A stretch of DNA of 64,000 nucleotides from Actinocorallia populi (GTDB lineage Bacteria > Actinomycetota > Actinomycetes > Streptosporangiales > Streptosporangiaceae): contig NZ_PVZV01000010.1 of assembly GCF_002995495.1 (NCBI RefSeq), positions 1 to 64,000 of the forward strand. Reading direction: 5' to 3'. The position numbers and the translations under genes were made by a program. Shown piece by piece: positions 7,976 through 16,982 of this stretch. Each line of letters begins with the position of its first letter. Positions within the stretch are counted from its first letter, which is position 1. The notes under the pieces are model-generated. The model was not told the DNA's origin and ran no database searches. It saw nothing but the letters and a program-made list of their open reading frames with translations.

Positions 7976-8812
7976 CTACCGCGTCCGGTTCAGGCGGTCG
8001 GTCAGGAAGGCGAGGATCTCGTCCCTGGCCCGCAGCGTGGGGTGCCCGTCCTCATCGACGAGGTGGGCGGTGACGACGCTGTGGGGGGTGCCGACGACGT
8101 CGCGGAAGAACGGGGGCGGGTCGGTGTTGGCGGAGCCGCCGGGAAGGACACGGCCGTCGAAGGCGTCGCCGAGGAGCGCCCGGTAGGCGGCGAAGCGCCG
8201 GCCGGTGCACCAGCGGTCGTCGTCGAAGCGGTAGGCGAGGACCTTCAGCCCGTCGCGCGCGATGCGGTCTCGGACAGCGCGTGCGTCCTCGGGGCTGATC
8301 TCGAGTCCGGCGGGGTCGTCCAACGGCAGTGACGGGTGGTTGACCACCGGCGCGATGACGGCCGGTTCGAGCGCCATGGTGAGGGCGAAGTTGCCGGTGA
8401 AGCACAACCCGATCGCGCCGACTCCCGGGCCTCCGCATTCGGCGTGGGCCTGGCGTGCGAGCCTGCGGAGCCACGCCGTGACGGGGCTGGTGCCGCCTCC
8501 GGCGAACGCGCGGAACTCGGCGCTGACGCACGCGCGGCGGATGACCTCCGCGCCGCCCTCGGCCGTGGGATGGGCTCCGTCGATCCCGAAGAGCGAGGGG
8601 ACGTGGACGGTGAAGCCCGCGTCCCGCACCCACCGTGCCAGCCGAAGGACGTCAGGACTGATGCCGGGCATCTCCGGCATCAGCACGACGGCCGGTCCGG
8701 AACCCGCGACGTACACCGTCTTCGCCACCCCCTCCACTTCCACGAGCCGGTGGGAGAAATCCGTGATCGCGTCGTCGAGACGCCCGTCGGCAGCACTCAT
8801 GGCGACGAGCAT
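7976..8812 (-). CDS. Dienelactone hydrolase family protein
   Basis: A 278-aa alpha/beta hydrolase. The nucleophile elbow is GLCFTGNFAL, with Cys in place of Ser as in dienelactone hydrolases. A late Asp (RFDDDRWC) and His (DEDGHPT) can complete a triad. Its role in this organism is unknown; family members open lactones or hydrolyse small esters. The start may be ATG 8812 or ATG 8800 (MSAADGRL). It is divergent from a GlxA-type regulator starting at 8893, which may control it. The 173 bp before its 3' end hold only a GC-rich palindromic stretch (CCCCCGGCCCGGGGG). Confidence 0.88.
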   Translation of the reverse strand: MLVAMSAADGRLDDAITDFSHRLVEVEGVAKTVYVAGSGPAVVLMPEMPGISPDVLRLARWVRDAGFTVHVPSLFGIDGAHPTAEGGAEVIRRACVSAEFRAFAGGGTSPVTAWLRRLARQAHAECGGPGVGAIGLCFTGNFALTMALEPAVIAPVVNHPSLPLDDPAGLEISPEDARAVRDRIARDGLKVLAYRFDDDRWCTGRRFAAYRALLGDAFDGRVLPGGSANTDPPPFFRDVVGTPHSVVTAHLVDEDGHPTLRARDEILAFLTDRLNRTR

Positions 8813-8892
8813 GGACCGGTGCGCACGATGGGACGATGGGCCGGATCGCCATGTACCGGGGTGATCTCGCCAAAGTGTGGGAGGAGACGAGG

Positions 8893-9966
8893 GTGAACGC
8901 GCTGCGGATCGCCGTCCTGGCCTATCCGGGCTGCTTCGCGTCCGAGGTGTTCGGCATACCCGACCTCCTCACGATGGCCGCGCACGTCGCCGGTCCGGAC
9001 CGTGCCGGATACGAGGTGTCGGTCGTCTCGCCCCGCCTCCGCGTCGCCGCGTCGGGCGGTGCGGCGCTAGCCGTCTCTCCGCTGCGCGAGGCGGACGTCC
9101 TCGTCGTACCGGGGTTCGAACTCCGGCCGGGCCTCGACGTGGACGCGAAGCTCGCGCCCCTCGCCCCCGAGATCACGGCGATCCGCGCGCACGCGACGGC
9201 GGGCGGCGCCGTCGTCTCGATCTGCGTCGGCGCGTTCCTGCTCGCCGAGGCGGGGCTTCTCCACCGGCGCCGTGCCACGACGGCATGGTTCTTCGCGGAC
9301 GAATTGGCGCGTCGCTGTCCGGACGCCGACATCCGGCCCGAACGCCTGGTCGTCACCGACAAGGGCGTGACGACGACCGCGGCCTTCAGCGCCATGTACG
9401 ACTTCGCGCTGGAACTGATCCGCCGGCACAGCGGCTCCGACGTGGCACGGGCGACCGCGCGGGTGACCCTCCTCGACGATGCCCGATCGTCCCAGGCCCC
9501 CTATGTCGACGCCCGGCTTCTTCCGCGGCCCGGAAACGAGTTCTCCCACAGGGTCATGCGGCGGCTCGACCAGAACCTCGCCGCCCGGTACGACCTCGCC
9601 GCGCTGTCGAAGGCGTTCAATGTCAGCACCCGGACGCTGCTGCGCCGCTTCGCGGACGAGACCGGCCAAAGCCCCCTCCGTTACCTGCAGTCGTCGCGCG
9701 TCCGCCGCGCACGCCACCTCCTCGAGACCACGGATCTGACCATCGCCGCCATCTCCGCCGCGGTCGGCTACAAGGACTCCGGAACCTTCGCCGCGCTCTT
9801 CTCCGAACACACCGGACGGCGTCCGAGGGACTACCGCGCGGCCTTCCGGCGCGATGCGGACGCGACGGAGCCCCCGGAGCGTGGCGGCGTTCTGGAAATC
9901 GAAGGCGGGCACGGGCCCAGGCCGACGCCGAGGAGCGCGAGCGCCGACAGCAGGTCGATCCGGTAG
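8893..9966 (+). CDS. GlxA-family AraC-type transcriptional regulator
   Basis: A 357-aa regulator with an N-terminal DJ-1/PfpI-like domain (residues 1-170, SICVGAFLLAEAG elbow) and a C-terminal double-HTH AraC domain (DLAALSKAFNVSTRTLLRRF, then AISAAVGYKDSGTFAALF). GTG at 8893 is preferred over the longer ATG at 8836: it has GGAGGAG 8 nt upstream and begins with the family's first strand (ALRIAVLAYPG). A low-complexity tail of about 45 residues follows the HTH. It is divergent from the dienelactone hydrolase gene, its probable target. Confidence 0.9.
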   Translation: MNALRIAVLAYPGCFASEVFGIPDLLTMAAHVAGPDRAGYEVSVVSPRLRVAASGGAALAVSPLREADVLVVPGFELRPGLDVDAKLAPLAPEITAIRAHATAGGAVVSICVGAFLLAEAGLLHRRRATTAWFFADELARRCPDADIRPERLVVTDKGVTTTAAFSAMYDFALELIRRHSGSDVARATARVTLLDDARSSQAPYVDARLLPRPGNEFSHRVMRRLDQNLAARYDLAALSKAFNVSTRTLLRRFADETGQSPLRYLQSSRVRRARHLLETTDLTIAAISAAVGYKDSGTFAALFSEHTGRRPRDYRAAFRRDADATEPPERGGVLEIEGGHGPRPTPRSASADSRSIR

Positions 9967-10048
9967 GACGAGTCGGATGGGCACGCCACAGGCACGACGC
10001 GCCGCTCGTCGAGTCCCGGTGATCGGCGCGGTGAGGCGGGTGCCGGGA

Positions 10049-10693
10049 TCAGCCGAGGATGCCGTCGCGGATCGCTTTGAGCACGGCGTTGGTGCGGTCG
10101 CGGGTGCCGAGCTTGGACAGGATCGAGGACAGGTGGTTCTTGACGGTGCCTTCGGCGAGGAACAGGGCTTCGGCGATCTGCCGGTTTCCGTACCCCTGGG
10201 CGACCAGGCGGAGGACCTCGGTCTCCCGTCGGGTGAGTTCCTGGGGAGGCGGCGTCTCCTGCTCCGGTGGGAGGGCGCCTGAGCGGACGGCGCGGAGCAC
10301 GCGTTCGGTGATCGCCGGCGAGATGAGCGTGTCGCCCGCGGCAAGTGTTTTGACCGCGTGGGTGAGCTGGTCGAGCGTGACGTCCTTCAGGAGGTATCCG
10401 CGGGCCCCCGCCTGGAGCGCGTCGAGGACGAGGTCGTCGTCGTCGAACGTGGTGAGCACGAGAACGGGGACCGCGGTCTCCAGGTCGCGCAGGCGGCAGA
10501 GCGCCCAGATGCCGTCGAACCGTGGCATGCGCGCGTCCATCAGCACCACGTCGGGTCGGGTGGAGAGGATGAGGTCGACGGCGGCGCGTCCGTCTTCGGC
10601 TTCGCCGACGACGGTGATCCCGGCGAGCGTGAGCAGGCTCCGGATGCCCTGCCGCACGATCGTCTGGTCGTCGACGACCACGACCCGTGTCAT
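10049..10693 (-). CDS. NarL/LuxR-family response regulator
   Basis: A 214-aa response regulator. The receiver domain has acidic D8/D9, phospho-acceptor Asp at about 53 (VLMDARMP) and a late Lys (GYLLKD). The C-terminal LuxR HTH is LTRRETEVLRLVAQGYGNRQIAEAL. It overlaps the histidine-kinase gene by 4 nt (ATGA). The pair is divergent from an ABC exporter whose promoter carries a 13-bp inverted repeat, the likely binding site. Such triads often respond to envelope stress or antimicrobials. Confidence 0.94.
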   Translation of the reverse strand: MTRVVVVDDQTIVRQGIRSLLTLAGITVVGEAEDGRAAVDLILSTRPDVVLMDARMPRFDGIWALCRLRDLETAVPVLVLTTFDDDDLVLDALQAGARGYLLKDVTLDQLTHAVKTLAAGDTLISPAITERVLRAVRSGALPPEQETPPPQELTRRETEVLRLVAQGYGNRQIAEALFLAEGTVKNHLSSILSKLGTRDRTNAVLKAIRDGILG

Positions 10694-11784
10694 GGGTGCG
10701 GCACCCGTGCCGTGACGCGGAAACCGCAGGACCCGTCGACCTCAAGGGTGCCGCCGAGTTCCTCGAACCGTTCCGTGAGGCCTCGGAGTCCGTTGCCGGG
10801 CGTCGGGTCCGCTGCTCCGAGTCCGTCGTCCCTCGCATGGAACGTTGTGAAGCGGTCGTCGGATGCGATCTCGACCCAGATCTCTTTCGCGTCGGCGTGG
10901 CGAACGGTGTTGGTGACCACCTCTTGCGTCGCGCGCACGAGAGCCATGCTCACATGTTCGCTGACTCGGACGCCGTCGGCGACGTCGACGGTGACGATGA
11001 GCCCGGGGATGCCGTCGCCGATCCGGTTCAGCGCCTCCTCCAGGTCCGGTGCCGGAGTGCGCAGCCGGTCGACCGTGGTGCGCACGTCGCGGAGCAGTTC
11101 GCGTGCGACGGTGTCGGCGTTGTCGATGTGCTGACGCGCGGTCGTGCCGTCCACATGCCGTGCGGTTTCGAGCTGGAGGGTGAGGGCGGTGAGCTGGTGG
11201 CCGATGAGGTCGTGGAGTTCACGGGAGATGCGCAGGCGTTCGGCGGTGCGGGCCGACTCCGACAGGAGGACGCTCGCCGCCTGCAGCTCGACGTGGGCGG
11301 CGGCCAGCTGCGCGCGCAGCCGCTGTTCTCCGACGAGGGTCGTCGTGCTGAACAGGGTGGCGAGCTGGATCAGGAGGTAGAAGCCGACCGTCATGCCCAG
11401 CTCGAACGGCGCCTGATCCTGGTGGACGTAGGTGATCGCGACCGCGCCGGTGTTCAGGGCGACGACGAGCAGCCCGCACCACAGCGGCACGACGTACACG
11501 CTGAACGCCGCGGTGACGATCAGCAGAATGAGGACGAGCCCCATCTCGGCGGTGACCACCAGGGCCCATGCCGCGGCGACGCCGATGGCGTAACCCGCGA
11601 ACCGAAGCCTCGAGGCGGCCACGGCACCGCAGAGGAGCCCTGCGCCGAACAGAACGAAGACGCCCGCCCATGCCGGACGGGGGATGCTCGTCTCGGCGAC
11701 GCCGAACAACGCGGGGGACGCGACGCAGACCGTGACGGCGAGCATCGCGAGGCCGGCCCATCCCTCCGTTCCCAGTCGGCGCAT
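10690..11784 (-). CDS. Sensor histidine kinase (HisKA_3 type)
   Basis: A 364-aa membrane kinase. Five or six N-terminal hydrophobic segments span residues about 10-150, with almost no extracytoplasmic domain. A short coiled linker, the HisKA_3 box with phospho-His (SRELHDLIGHQLTAL) and a HATPase domain (ATQEVVTNTVRHADA, DDGLGAADPTPGNGLRGL) follow. This is the intramembrane-sensing layout of DesK/LiaS-like kinases. TACCAT 6 nt before the ATG suggests a leaderless transcript for the kinase-regulator operon. Confidence 0.93.
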   Translation of the reverse strand: MRRLGTEGWAGLAMLAVTVCVASPALFGVAETSIPRPAWAGVFVLFGAGLLCGAVAASRLRFAGYAIGVAAAWALVVTAEMGLVLILLIVTAAFSVYVVPLWCGLLVVALNTGAVAITYVHQDQAPFELGMTVGFYLLIQLATLFSTTTLVGEQRLRAQLAAAHVELQAASVLLSESARTAERLRISRELHDLIGHQLTALTLQLETARHVDGTTARQHIDNADTVARELLRDVRTTVDRLRTPAPDLEEALNRIGDGIPGLIVTVDVADGVRVSEHVSMALVRATQEVVTNTVRHADAKEIWVEIASDDRFTTFHARDDGLGAADPTPGNGLRGLTERFEELGGTLEVDGSCGFRVTARVPHP

Positions 11785-11820
11785 GCCCTCATGGTAGGGC
11801 GGGCCGCACGGCGACCGCCC

Positions 11821-11859
11821 CTGCCAGAAGTCATGCCCTCCTGCGGTGACTTCTGGCAG
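11821..11859. promoter_or_regulatory. 13-bp inverted repeat operator and leaderless ABC promoter
   Basis: CTGCCAGAAGTCA (11821-11833) and its exact reverse complement TGACTTCTGGCAG (11847-11859) are separated by 13 bp. The downstream arm abuts the -35 position of the promoter whose -10 is TAGCCT (11883-11888), 6 nt before the ABC gene ATG. The geometry fits an activator dimer, most simply the response regulator encoded at 10049. Confidence 0.65.
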
Positions 11860-11894
11860 ATGTGCGGCCGGTCGTGGATTTCTAGCCTCGGACC

Positions 11895-12632
11895 ATGACT
11901 GAAGACGAACCGGCGATCTTCGCAGAGGGGCTCGCCAAGAGCTACCGGGGAAAGGTCGCCGTCGCGGACGTGAGCCTCCGTGTCGAGCGGGGGGAGACCT
12001 TCGGCATCCTGGGGACGAACGGGGCGGGGAAGACCACCACGGTGGAGATGCTGGCGGGGCTGCGGAAGCCCGATCACGGCACGGTGCGCATCCTCGGGCT
12101 CGACCCGCGCGGTGACCGTCGCCGGGTACGCCAGGTGCTCGGTGTCCAGTTGCAGCACGCGCATCTGCACAACGCGCTGCGTGTGAAGGAGCTCATCGGC
12201 CTGTACCGCAGCTTCTACCGGAGTCCGCGGTCCACGGCGGAGCTCCTGGAGATGGTCGATCTCCGAGAACAGGCGGGCATCGTGTTCGAAAAGCTCTCCG
12301 GAGGCCAGCAGCAGCGCCTCTCGATCGCGCTCGCCCTGGCCGGACGCCCTCGGGTCGTGATCCTCGACGAGCTCACGACCGGCCTGGACCCGAAGGCGCG
12401 CCGCCGCATGTGGGCGATGGTGGAGCGGCTCCAGCAGGAGGGGGTGTCGATCCTGCTGGTCAGTCACGCCATGGAGGAGGTCGAGCGCCTGTGCGACCGC
12501 GTCGCGCTGATCGACGGCGGCCGCGTGATCGCACTCGGCACTCCGCGCGGGATCGTCGCCGGCGCAGGCGAAGAGACCCTGGACGACGCGTTCGTCGCCC
12601 TCACGGGACGAGAGCCGGAGGACATCGGATGA
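11895..12632 (+). CDS. ABC transporter ATP-binding protein
   Basis: A 245-aa export-type ATPase with Walker A GTNGAGKTTT (residues about 38-47), ABC signature LSGGQQQRL, Walker B VVILDEL and switch His (LVSHAM). Walker B is followed by T rather than the usual P (ELTTGLDP). It overlaps the permease gene by 4 nt, forming a two-gene ABC-2 type exporter. Induction by the divergent two-component system is likely. The exported substrate is unknown; lantibiotic or drug efflux is typical for this arrangement. Confidence 0.94.
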   Translation: MTEDEPAIFAEGLAKSYRGKVAVADVSLRVERGETFGILGTNGAGKTTTVEMLAGLRKPDHGTVRILGLDPRGDRRRVRQVLGVQLQHAHLHNALRVKELIGLYRSFYRSPRSTAELLEMVDLREQAGIVFEKLSGGQQQRLSIALALAGRPRVVILDELTTGLDPKARRRMWAMVERLQQEGVSILLVSHAMEEVERLCDRVALIDGGRVIALGTPRGIVAGAGEETLDDAFVALTGREPEDIG

Positions 12633-13396
12633 CCACCGCGATCGACGGCGGCCGGCCGGGTGCCCGGTCGATGCTGACCCTTGTCGGCTGCGAGGCGAAG
12701 ATGGTCGTGCGGGACACCGCCGGGCTGGTCGTTCCGATCGGCCTGCCCCTGCTGATCCTGCTGACCAGTGCCTCCGGAGCGGGGGACGACGTCATCGTCA
12801 ACGGCCGGACCGCGCTGGACCTGTACGTGCTCCCGCTCCTGCTCGCCATGGTCATGGGCGCCATCGGGATCATCAACATGCCGAGCTTCCTCGCCTACTA
12901 CCGCCGCTCCGGAATCCTGCGGCGGCTCGGGGTGACTCCGGCCTCCCCCCTCATGGTGCTCTTCGCCCAGGCCGTCGTGAGCCTCGTGCAGGCCGCCGTC
13001 GGGATCGCGCTGGCCCTCTTCGTGGCCGTCGTCTTCTTCGACGCGCGTCCGCCCGTCGACGTGGGCGCGGCACTCGGTGTGCTGGCCCTGGCCATGGCCG
13101 CGATGTACGGCACCGGCATGATCGTCGCGGCCCTCGCCCCCACCCCCAACTCGGCGGTCGCGATCGGCCTGGTGGGCTTCCTCGGCATCGGGGCGATCGG
13201 CGGCATGTTCGGCGGCCGCGAAGCACTGCCTCCCGCGCTCGCCGAGGTGGGCGGCTGGTTGCCCGTCGGCGCGACCGTGGACGCCCTCGGCGCGGCCTGG
13301 GCGGGAACCGCGGTGGACGCGCCCCCTCTGATCGGTCTCGCAGCGGCGATCCTGGTCGGCACCGTCACAGCGGTGGCCTTCTTCCGCTGGGAGTGA
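12629..13396 (+). CDS. ABC-2 type transporter permease
   Basis: A 255-aa integral membrane protein with about six hydrophobic segments. They include GLVVPIGLPLLILLTSASGA, the helix after YRRSGILRRLGVTPAS, and a conserved late loop ending LPVGATVDALGAAWAG. The RRSGILRRLRVTP-type motif on the cytoplasmic loop is characteristic of ABC-2 permeases paired with DrrA-like ATPases. It is translationally coupled to the ATPase by ATGA. Confidence 0.92.
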   Translation: MTTAIDGGRPGARSMLTLVGCEAKMVVRDTAGLVVPIGLPLLILLTSASGAGDDVIVNGRTALDLYVLPLLLAMVMGAIGIINMPSFLAYYRRSGILRRLGVTPASPLMVLFAQAVVSLVQAAVGIALALFVAVVFFDARPPVDVGAALGVLALAMAAMYGTGMIVAALAPTPNSAVAIGLVGFLGIGAIGGMFGGREALPPALAEVGGWLPVGATVDALGAAWAGTAVDAPPLIGLAAAILVGTVTAVAFFRWE

Positions 13397-13404
13397 AGCG
13401 TCGT

Positions 13405-14283
13405 TCAGTCCGGCCTGCCGGAGGAGGTGCGGAGGAGGAGTTCGGCGGCGGTGTAGGCGTCGTGGTGGCCTTCGGCCACGGCGGTGGCCAGGCGGTCGAG
13501 TTCCGGATGGGTGCGGAGGCGGGTCTGGGCCAGGGAGAGGATCTGGGCGTGGGCTCGGGCCTTGCGGCGGGCCGGGGTGTCGGCGCGGTGGTGGGCCTCG
13601 ATCGCGTCCACGAGTTCGGGCACGCCTTCGCCCTTGGCGGCCGTCAGCGTGAGGATGGGGGCGTCGGTCTCCATGTGGAGATCGCGGACGGTCTGCCGGG
13701 CGCCTTCGCGGTCGGCCTTGTTGACCACCAGGAGGTCGGCGACCTCCAGGAGGCCTGCTTTGGCGGCTTGGACGGCGTCGCCAGCACCGGGAGTGAGGAC
13801 GACGACCACTGGATCGGCGACGGCTGCGATCTCGATCTCCGACTGGCCTACGCCGACCGTCTCCACCAGGACCAGGTCGTAGGAGAGGTGGGCCAGCACC
13901 CGGACGGCGGCGGGGACGGCGGCGGCCAGGCCGCCCAGGTGGCCTCGGGTGGCCAGGGAGCGGATGAGCACGTCGGGGTCGGTGGTGTGGGCGGCCATGC
14001 GGATGCGGTCGCCCAGCAGCGCGCCGCCGCTGTAGGGGGAGGACGGGTCCACGGCCAGGACCGCCACCCGCAGGCCCTTCTCCCGGTAGGCGCCGACGAG
14101 GGCGGCCACGGTCGTCGACTTTCCCGCGCCGGGCGGGCCCGTCAGGCCCACGACCCGGATCACGGCCGGGTCCAGGGCCGTCAGCACCTCCTCCCGGCGG
14201 GTGTCCTCGACGAGGCTCAGCAGCCGCCCGGTGGCGCGGAGGGATCCGCCGCGGGCGGCGGCGAGGAGTTCGGGGATGTTCAC
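13405..14283 (-). CDS. meaB: Methylmalonyl-CoA mutase-associated GTPase MeaB
   Basis: G3E-family P-loop GTPase that gates cofactor loading and protects B12-dependent acyl-CoA mutases. Walker A is GPPGAGKST (residues about 49-57), Walker B-like LVETVGVGQSE and guanine motif VVNKAD. It is 292 aa, slightly shorter than the usual 320-330. The start is GTG at 14283. It lies 73 nt after the thiolase gene on the same strand, so it belongs to the ligase-thiolase operon that reads from the operator at 16929. The split acyl-CoA mutase at 31853-33831 is its likely client and carries the same operator upstream of its operon. Confidence 0.93.
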   Translation of the reverse strand: MNIPELLAAARGGSLRATGRLLSLVEDTRREEVLTALDPAVIRVVGLTGPPGAGKSTTVAALVGAYREKGLRVAVLAVDPSSPYSGGALLGDRIRMAAHTTDPDVLIRSLATRGHLGGLAAAVPAAVRVLAHLSYDLVLVETVGVGQSEIEIAAVADPVVVVLTPGAGDAVQAAKAGLLEVADLLVVNKADREGARQTVRDLHMETDAPILTLTAAKGEGVPELVDAIEAHHRADTPARRKARAHAQILSLAQTRLRTHPELDRLATAVAEGHHDAYTAAELLLRTSSGRPD

Positions 14284-14356
14284 GGCGCCTCATCGAACGG
14301 CCGGGCCGGGTGCCGGGGTGCGAAGGCCCCGGTCCGGCCCGGCGGGAGCAGCGGGG

Positions 14357-15499
14357 TCACGGGGCGTGGACCTCGATGACCGCGGCGGAGCCCATGCCGC
14401 CGCCCGCGCACATCGCGGCGACGCCGACGCCGCCGCCGCGGCGGCGCAGTTCGTGCACGAGGGTGGTGAGCATGCGGGCGCCGGTGGCGGCGACGGGGTG
14501 GCCGAGGGAGCAGCCGCTGCCGTTGACGTTCACCTTCTCCGGGTCGATGCCGAGCATGCCGATGGTGGCGACGCACATGGCGGCGAACGCCTCGTTGATC
14601 TCGAAGAGGTCCACGTCGGACAGCTGCAGGCCGGCGCGGGACAGGGCCTTGGGGATCGCCTTCACGGGGGCGAGGCCGGTCTCGGCGGGGTCCACGCCGA
14701 CGGACGCCCAGGAGCGGACGGTGGCCAGGGCGGGCAGGCCCAGGCGGTCGCTCGCCACGACCAGGGCCGAGGCGGCGTCGTTGGCCCCGGCGGCGTTGCC
14801 CGCGGTGATGCTGAAGCCCTCGATCTCCGGGTGGAGCGGCCGGAGGGAGGCGAGCTTCTCCAGGCTGGTCTCGCGGCGCGGGTGCTCGTCGACGGAGAAG
14901 AGGCCGTACGGGGTCTCGATCGGGAGGATCTCCTCCTTGAACCGGCCCTCGTCGATGGCGCGGACGGCGTTGCGGTGCGAGCGCAGCGCCCAGGCGTCCA
15001 TCTCCTCGCGGGTCACGCCCGCCTTGACCGCGGCGTTCCAGCCCACGGTGATCGACATGTCGAGGTTGGGGGCGTCGGGGCGGTTCGGGTGGGTGGGCGG
15101 GTGCCACGGGTCGATCCAGTCCTCGCCCGAGCGGAACCGGAACTTCGGCGAGGTGGAGGAGGAGTTCACCCCCCCGGCGATGATCAGCTCGTCCATGCCC
15201 GCGCGGATGCTCGCGGCGGCGCTCTGCACGGCGGTCAGGCTCGCGGCGCAGTGCCGGTTCTGCGCCTGGCCCGCCGCCGAGGTGAGCCCGGCGGTGATCG
15301 CGGCGTGCCGGGCCACGACGCCGCCGCCGTACAGGCCCTCGCCCAGGATCACGTCGTCGATCAGCGCCGGGTCGAGCCCGGAGGCGGCGGCGGTGAGGAC
15401 GTGGTGGGCCAGGTCGTAGGCGGTGGTGTCGCGCAGCGTCCCCTTGAAGGCGGTGCCGACGGGGGTGCGCAGTGCGGAAACGATGACTGCCTCAGGCAT
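14357..15499 (-). CDS. Thiolase (acetyl-CoA C-acyltransferase)
   Basis: A 380-aa thiolase for the last step of beta-oxidation, cleaving a 3-ketoacyl-CoA. The nucleophilic Cys is C84 (NRHCAASLTAVQ). NEAFAA carries the active-site His/Asn region, and GHPVAATGAR and the second Cys (CAGGGMGSA) are all present. The sequence style resembles actinobacterial thiolases of sterol side-chain breakdown more than FadA of straight-chain fatty acids. It overlaps the upstream ligase gene by 8 nt. Confidence 0.93.
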   Translation of the reverse strand: MPEAVIVSALRTPVGTAFKGTLRDTTAYDLAHHVLTAAASGLDPALIDDVILGEGLYGGGVVARHAAITAGLTSAAGQAQNRHCAASLTAVQSAAASIRAGMDELIIAGGVNSSSTSPKFRFRSGEDWIDPWHPPTHPNRPDAPNLDMSITVGWNAAVKAGVTREEMDAWALRSHRNAVRAIDEGRFKEEILPIETPYGLFSVDEHPRRETSLEKLASLRPLHPEIEGFSITAGNAAGANDAASALVVASDRLGLPALATVRSWASVGVDPAETGLAPVKAIPKALSRAGLQLSDVDLFEINEAFAAMCVATIGMLGIDPEKVNVNGSGCSLGHPVAATGARMLTTLVHELRRRGGGVGVAAMCAGGGMGSAAVIEVHAP

Positions 15500-16928
15500 G
15501 GGTCTTCTCCATCTCGGCCAGCAGGGTGCGGCGCAGCAGCTTCCCGGTGTCGGTCTTGGGCAGGTCGTCGCGGAACACGATGGTGTCGGGGGTCTTGGAC
15601 GAGCGCAGCCGGTCCCTGACCCACCGCTTGAGCTCCTCCTCGGTCGCGGGATCGGTGCCGCTCACGACGAAGGCGACGATCCGCTGGCCCCACTCGGTGT
15701 CGGGCACCCCGATCACCACGGCCTCGCCGACGCCCGGGTGGGTCAGGAGCACGTCCTCGATCTCGGCGGGGGCTATGTTCTCGCCGCCCCGGATGATGGT
15801 GTCGTCGGCACGGCCCTCGATGAACACGTAGCCGTCGGCGTCGAGGCGGCCGCGGTCGCGGGTGGAGAACCAGCCCTCGGCGTCCAGGACGCTCCGGCCG
15901 CTGTACTCGCCGGAGATCTGCTCGCCGCGCACGTACACCAGGCCGGTCTCGCCCGCGCCGAGCACCTCGCCGTCCTCGGAGCGGATCTGGAACTCCACGC
16001 CGGGCACGGGGCGTCCCACCGAGCCGAGGCGCTCCCGCACGGCCGGGTCGTCCGACGTCATGGCCTTGCGGTGGTCGCCGGGTCCGAGGACTGCGATCGA
16101 GGAGGCCGTCTCGGTCAGGCCGTAGGCGTTGACGAATCCCGTGTTCGGGAAGACCTTCAGCGCCCGTTCCAGGACGGGCAGCGGGGTGCGCGAGCCCCCG
16201 TACGCGAGGCTGGCCAGGGTCGGCGTCGCGGCGTCGTCGCCTTCCACCGCGTCGACGATGCGCGCCAGCATCGTCGGCACCACCAGGGAGTGCGTGACGC
16301 GTTCCCGCCGGACGGTCTCCAGCCATTCGTCGGGCTGGAACGCCGCCAGGTAGACGACACGGCGTCCGGTGTAGACGTTGGTCAGGAGGTTCGCCAGACC
16401 TGCGATGTGGTACGGCGGGACCGCCACGAGGGCGGCGGCGTCCGCGTCGGCCGACGCGAATTCCAGGGTGTTCATCACGTAGGCGAGCAGGTGCCTGTGG
16501 CGCAGCACCGCCGCCTTCGGCTCGGACGTCGTGCCGCTGGTGTAGAGCAGGACCGCCACGGCGTCCGGGTCCGTGGGCGCCTCGGCCTGCGACGGGGCGC
16601 CCGCGGGTGCGAGCAGTCCGTCGAGGTCCTCCTGGCGCAGGACGAGGGCGCCGGGGTGGCGGGCCTGCAGGCCGTTCAGCTGGTGGTCGCCGAGCCGGTA
16701 GTTCAGGGGCACGAAGGGCACGCCCGCGATGGCCGCGCCGAAGAGCGCGACGGGGTAGGCCAGGTGGTTGGTGCCCAGGTAGAGAACGGCCGGGTGATCC
16801 CGGAACCGGTCGGCGGCGGAGCGCGCGAGGCTCAGGAGCTCGGAGGCGGTCACCGTGCGGCCGTCGGCCGTCACCACCGGCCGGTCGCCGGCCGATGCCG
16901 CCATGTCAAGGATCAGGGTGATATTCAT
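15492..16928 (-). CDS. Acyl-CoA synthetase (AMP-forming)
   Basis: Activates a carboxylic acid to its CoA thioester. A 478-aa member of the ANL superfamily with P-loop LLYTSGTTSEPKA, the VNAYGLTETAS motif, the hinge STRDRGRLDADGY and the terminal catalytic Lys region KTDTGKLLRR. It is shorter than long-chain FadD proteins. The ATG at 16928 lies directly behind the operator palindrome. TAGCAT inside the palindrome ends 4 nt before the ATG, so the message is probably leaderless and the repressor would cover the -10. An inner ATG at 16904 is possible. First gene of ligase-thiolase-meaB. Confidence 0.92.
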   Translation of the reverse strand: MNITLILDMAASAGDRPVVTADGRTVTASELLSLARSAADRFRDHPAVLYLGTNHLAYPVALFGAAIAGVPFVPLNYRLGDHQLNGLQARHPGALVLRQEDLDGLLAPAGAPSQAEAPTDPDAVAVLLYTSGTTSEPKAAVLRHRHLLAYVMNTLEFASADADAAALVAVPPYHIAGLANLLTNVYTGRRVVYLAAFQPDEWLETVRRERVTHSLVVPTMLARIVDAVEGDDAATPTLASLAYGGSRTPLPVLERALKVFPNTGFVNAYGLTETASSIAVLGPGDHRKAMTSDDPAVRERLGSVGRPVPGVEFQIRSEDGEVLGAGETGLVYVRGEQISGEYSGRSVLDAEGWFSTRDRGRLDADGYVFIEGRADDTIIRGGENIAPAEIEDVLLTHPGVGEAVVIGVPDTEWGQRIVAFVVSGTDPATEEELKRWVRDRLRSSKTPDTIVFRDDLPKTDTGKLLRRTLLAEMEKTHA

Positions 16929-16943
16929 GAGAATGCTATTCTC
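16929..16943. promoter_or_regulatory. Operator palindrome GAGAAT-GCT-ATTCTC between divergent genes
   Basis: A perfect 6-3-6 repeat that supplies a -10 to each side: TAGCAT for the minus-strand ligase and TATTCT (16937-16942) for the plus-strand SDR. It touches the ligase start codon. One bound repressor would silence both directions. Confidence 0.7.
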
Positions 16944-16982
16944 GCAAACCAAGAGCTTCGGTTGCAAGGGAGGGAAACGCCA

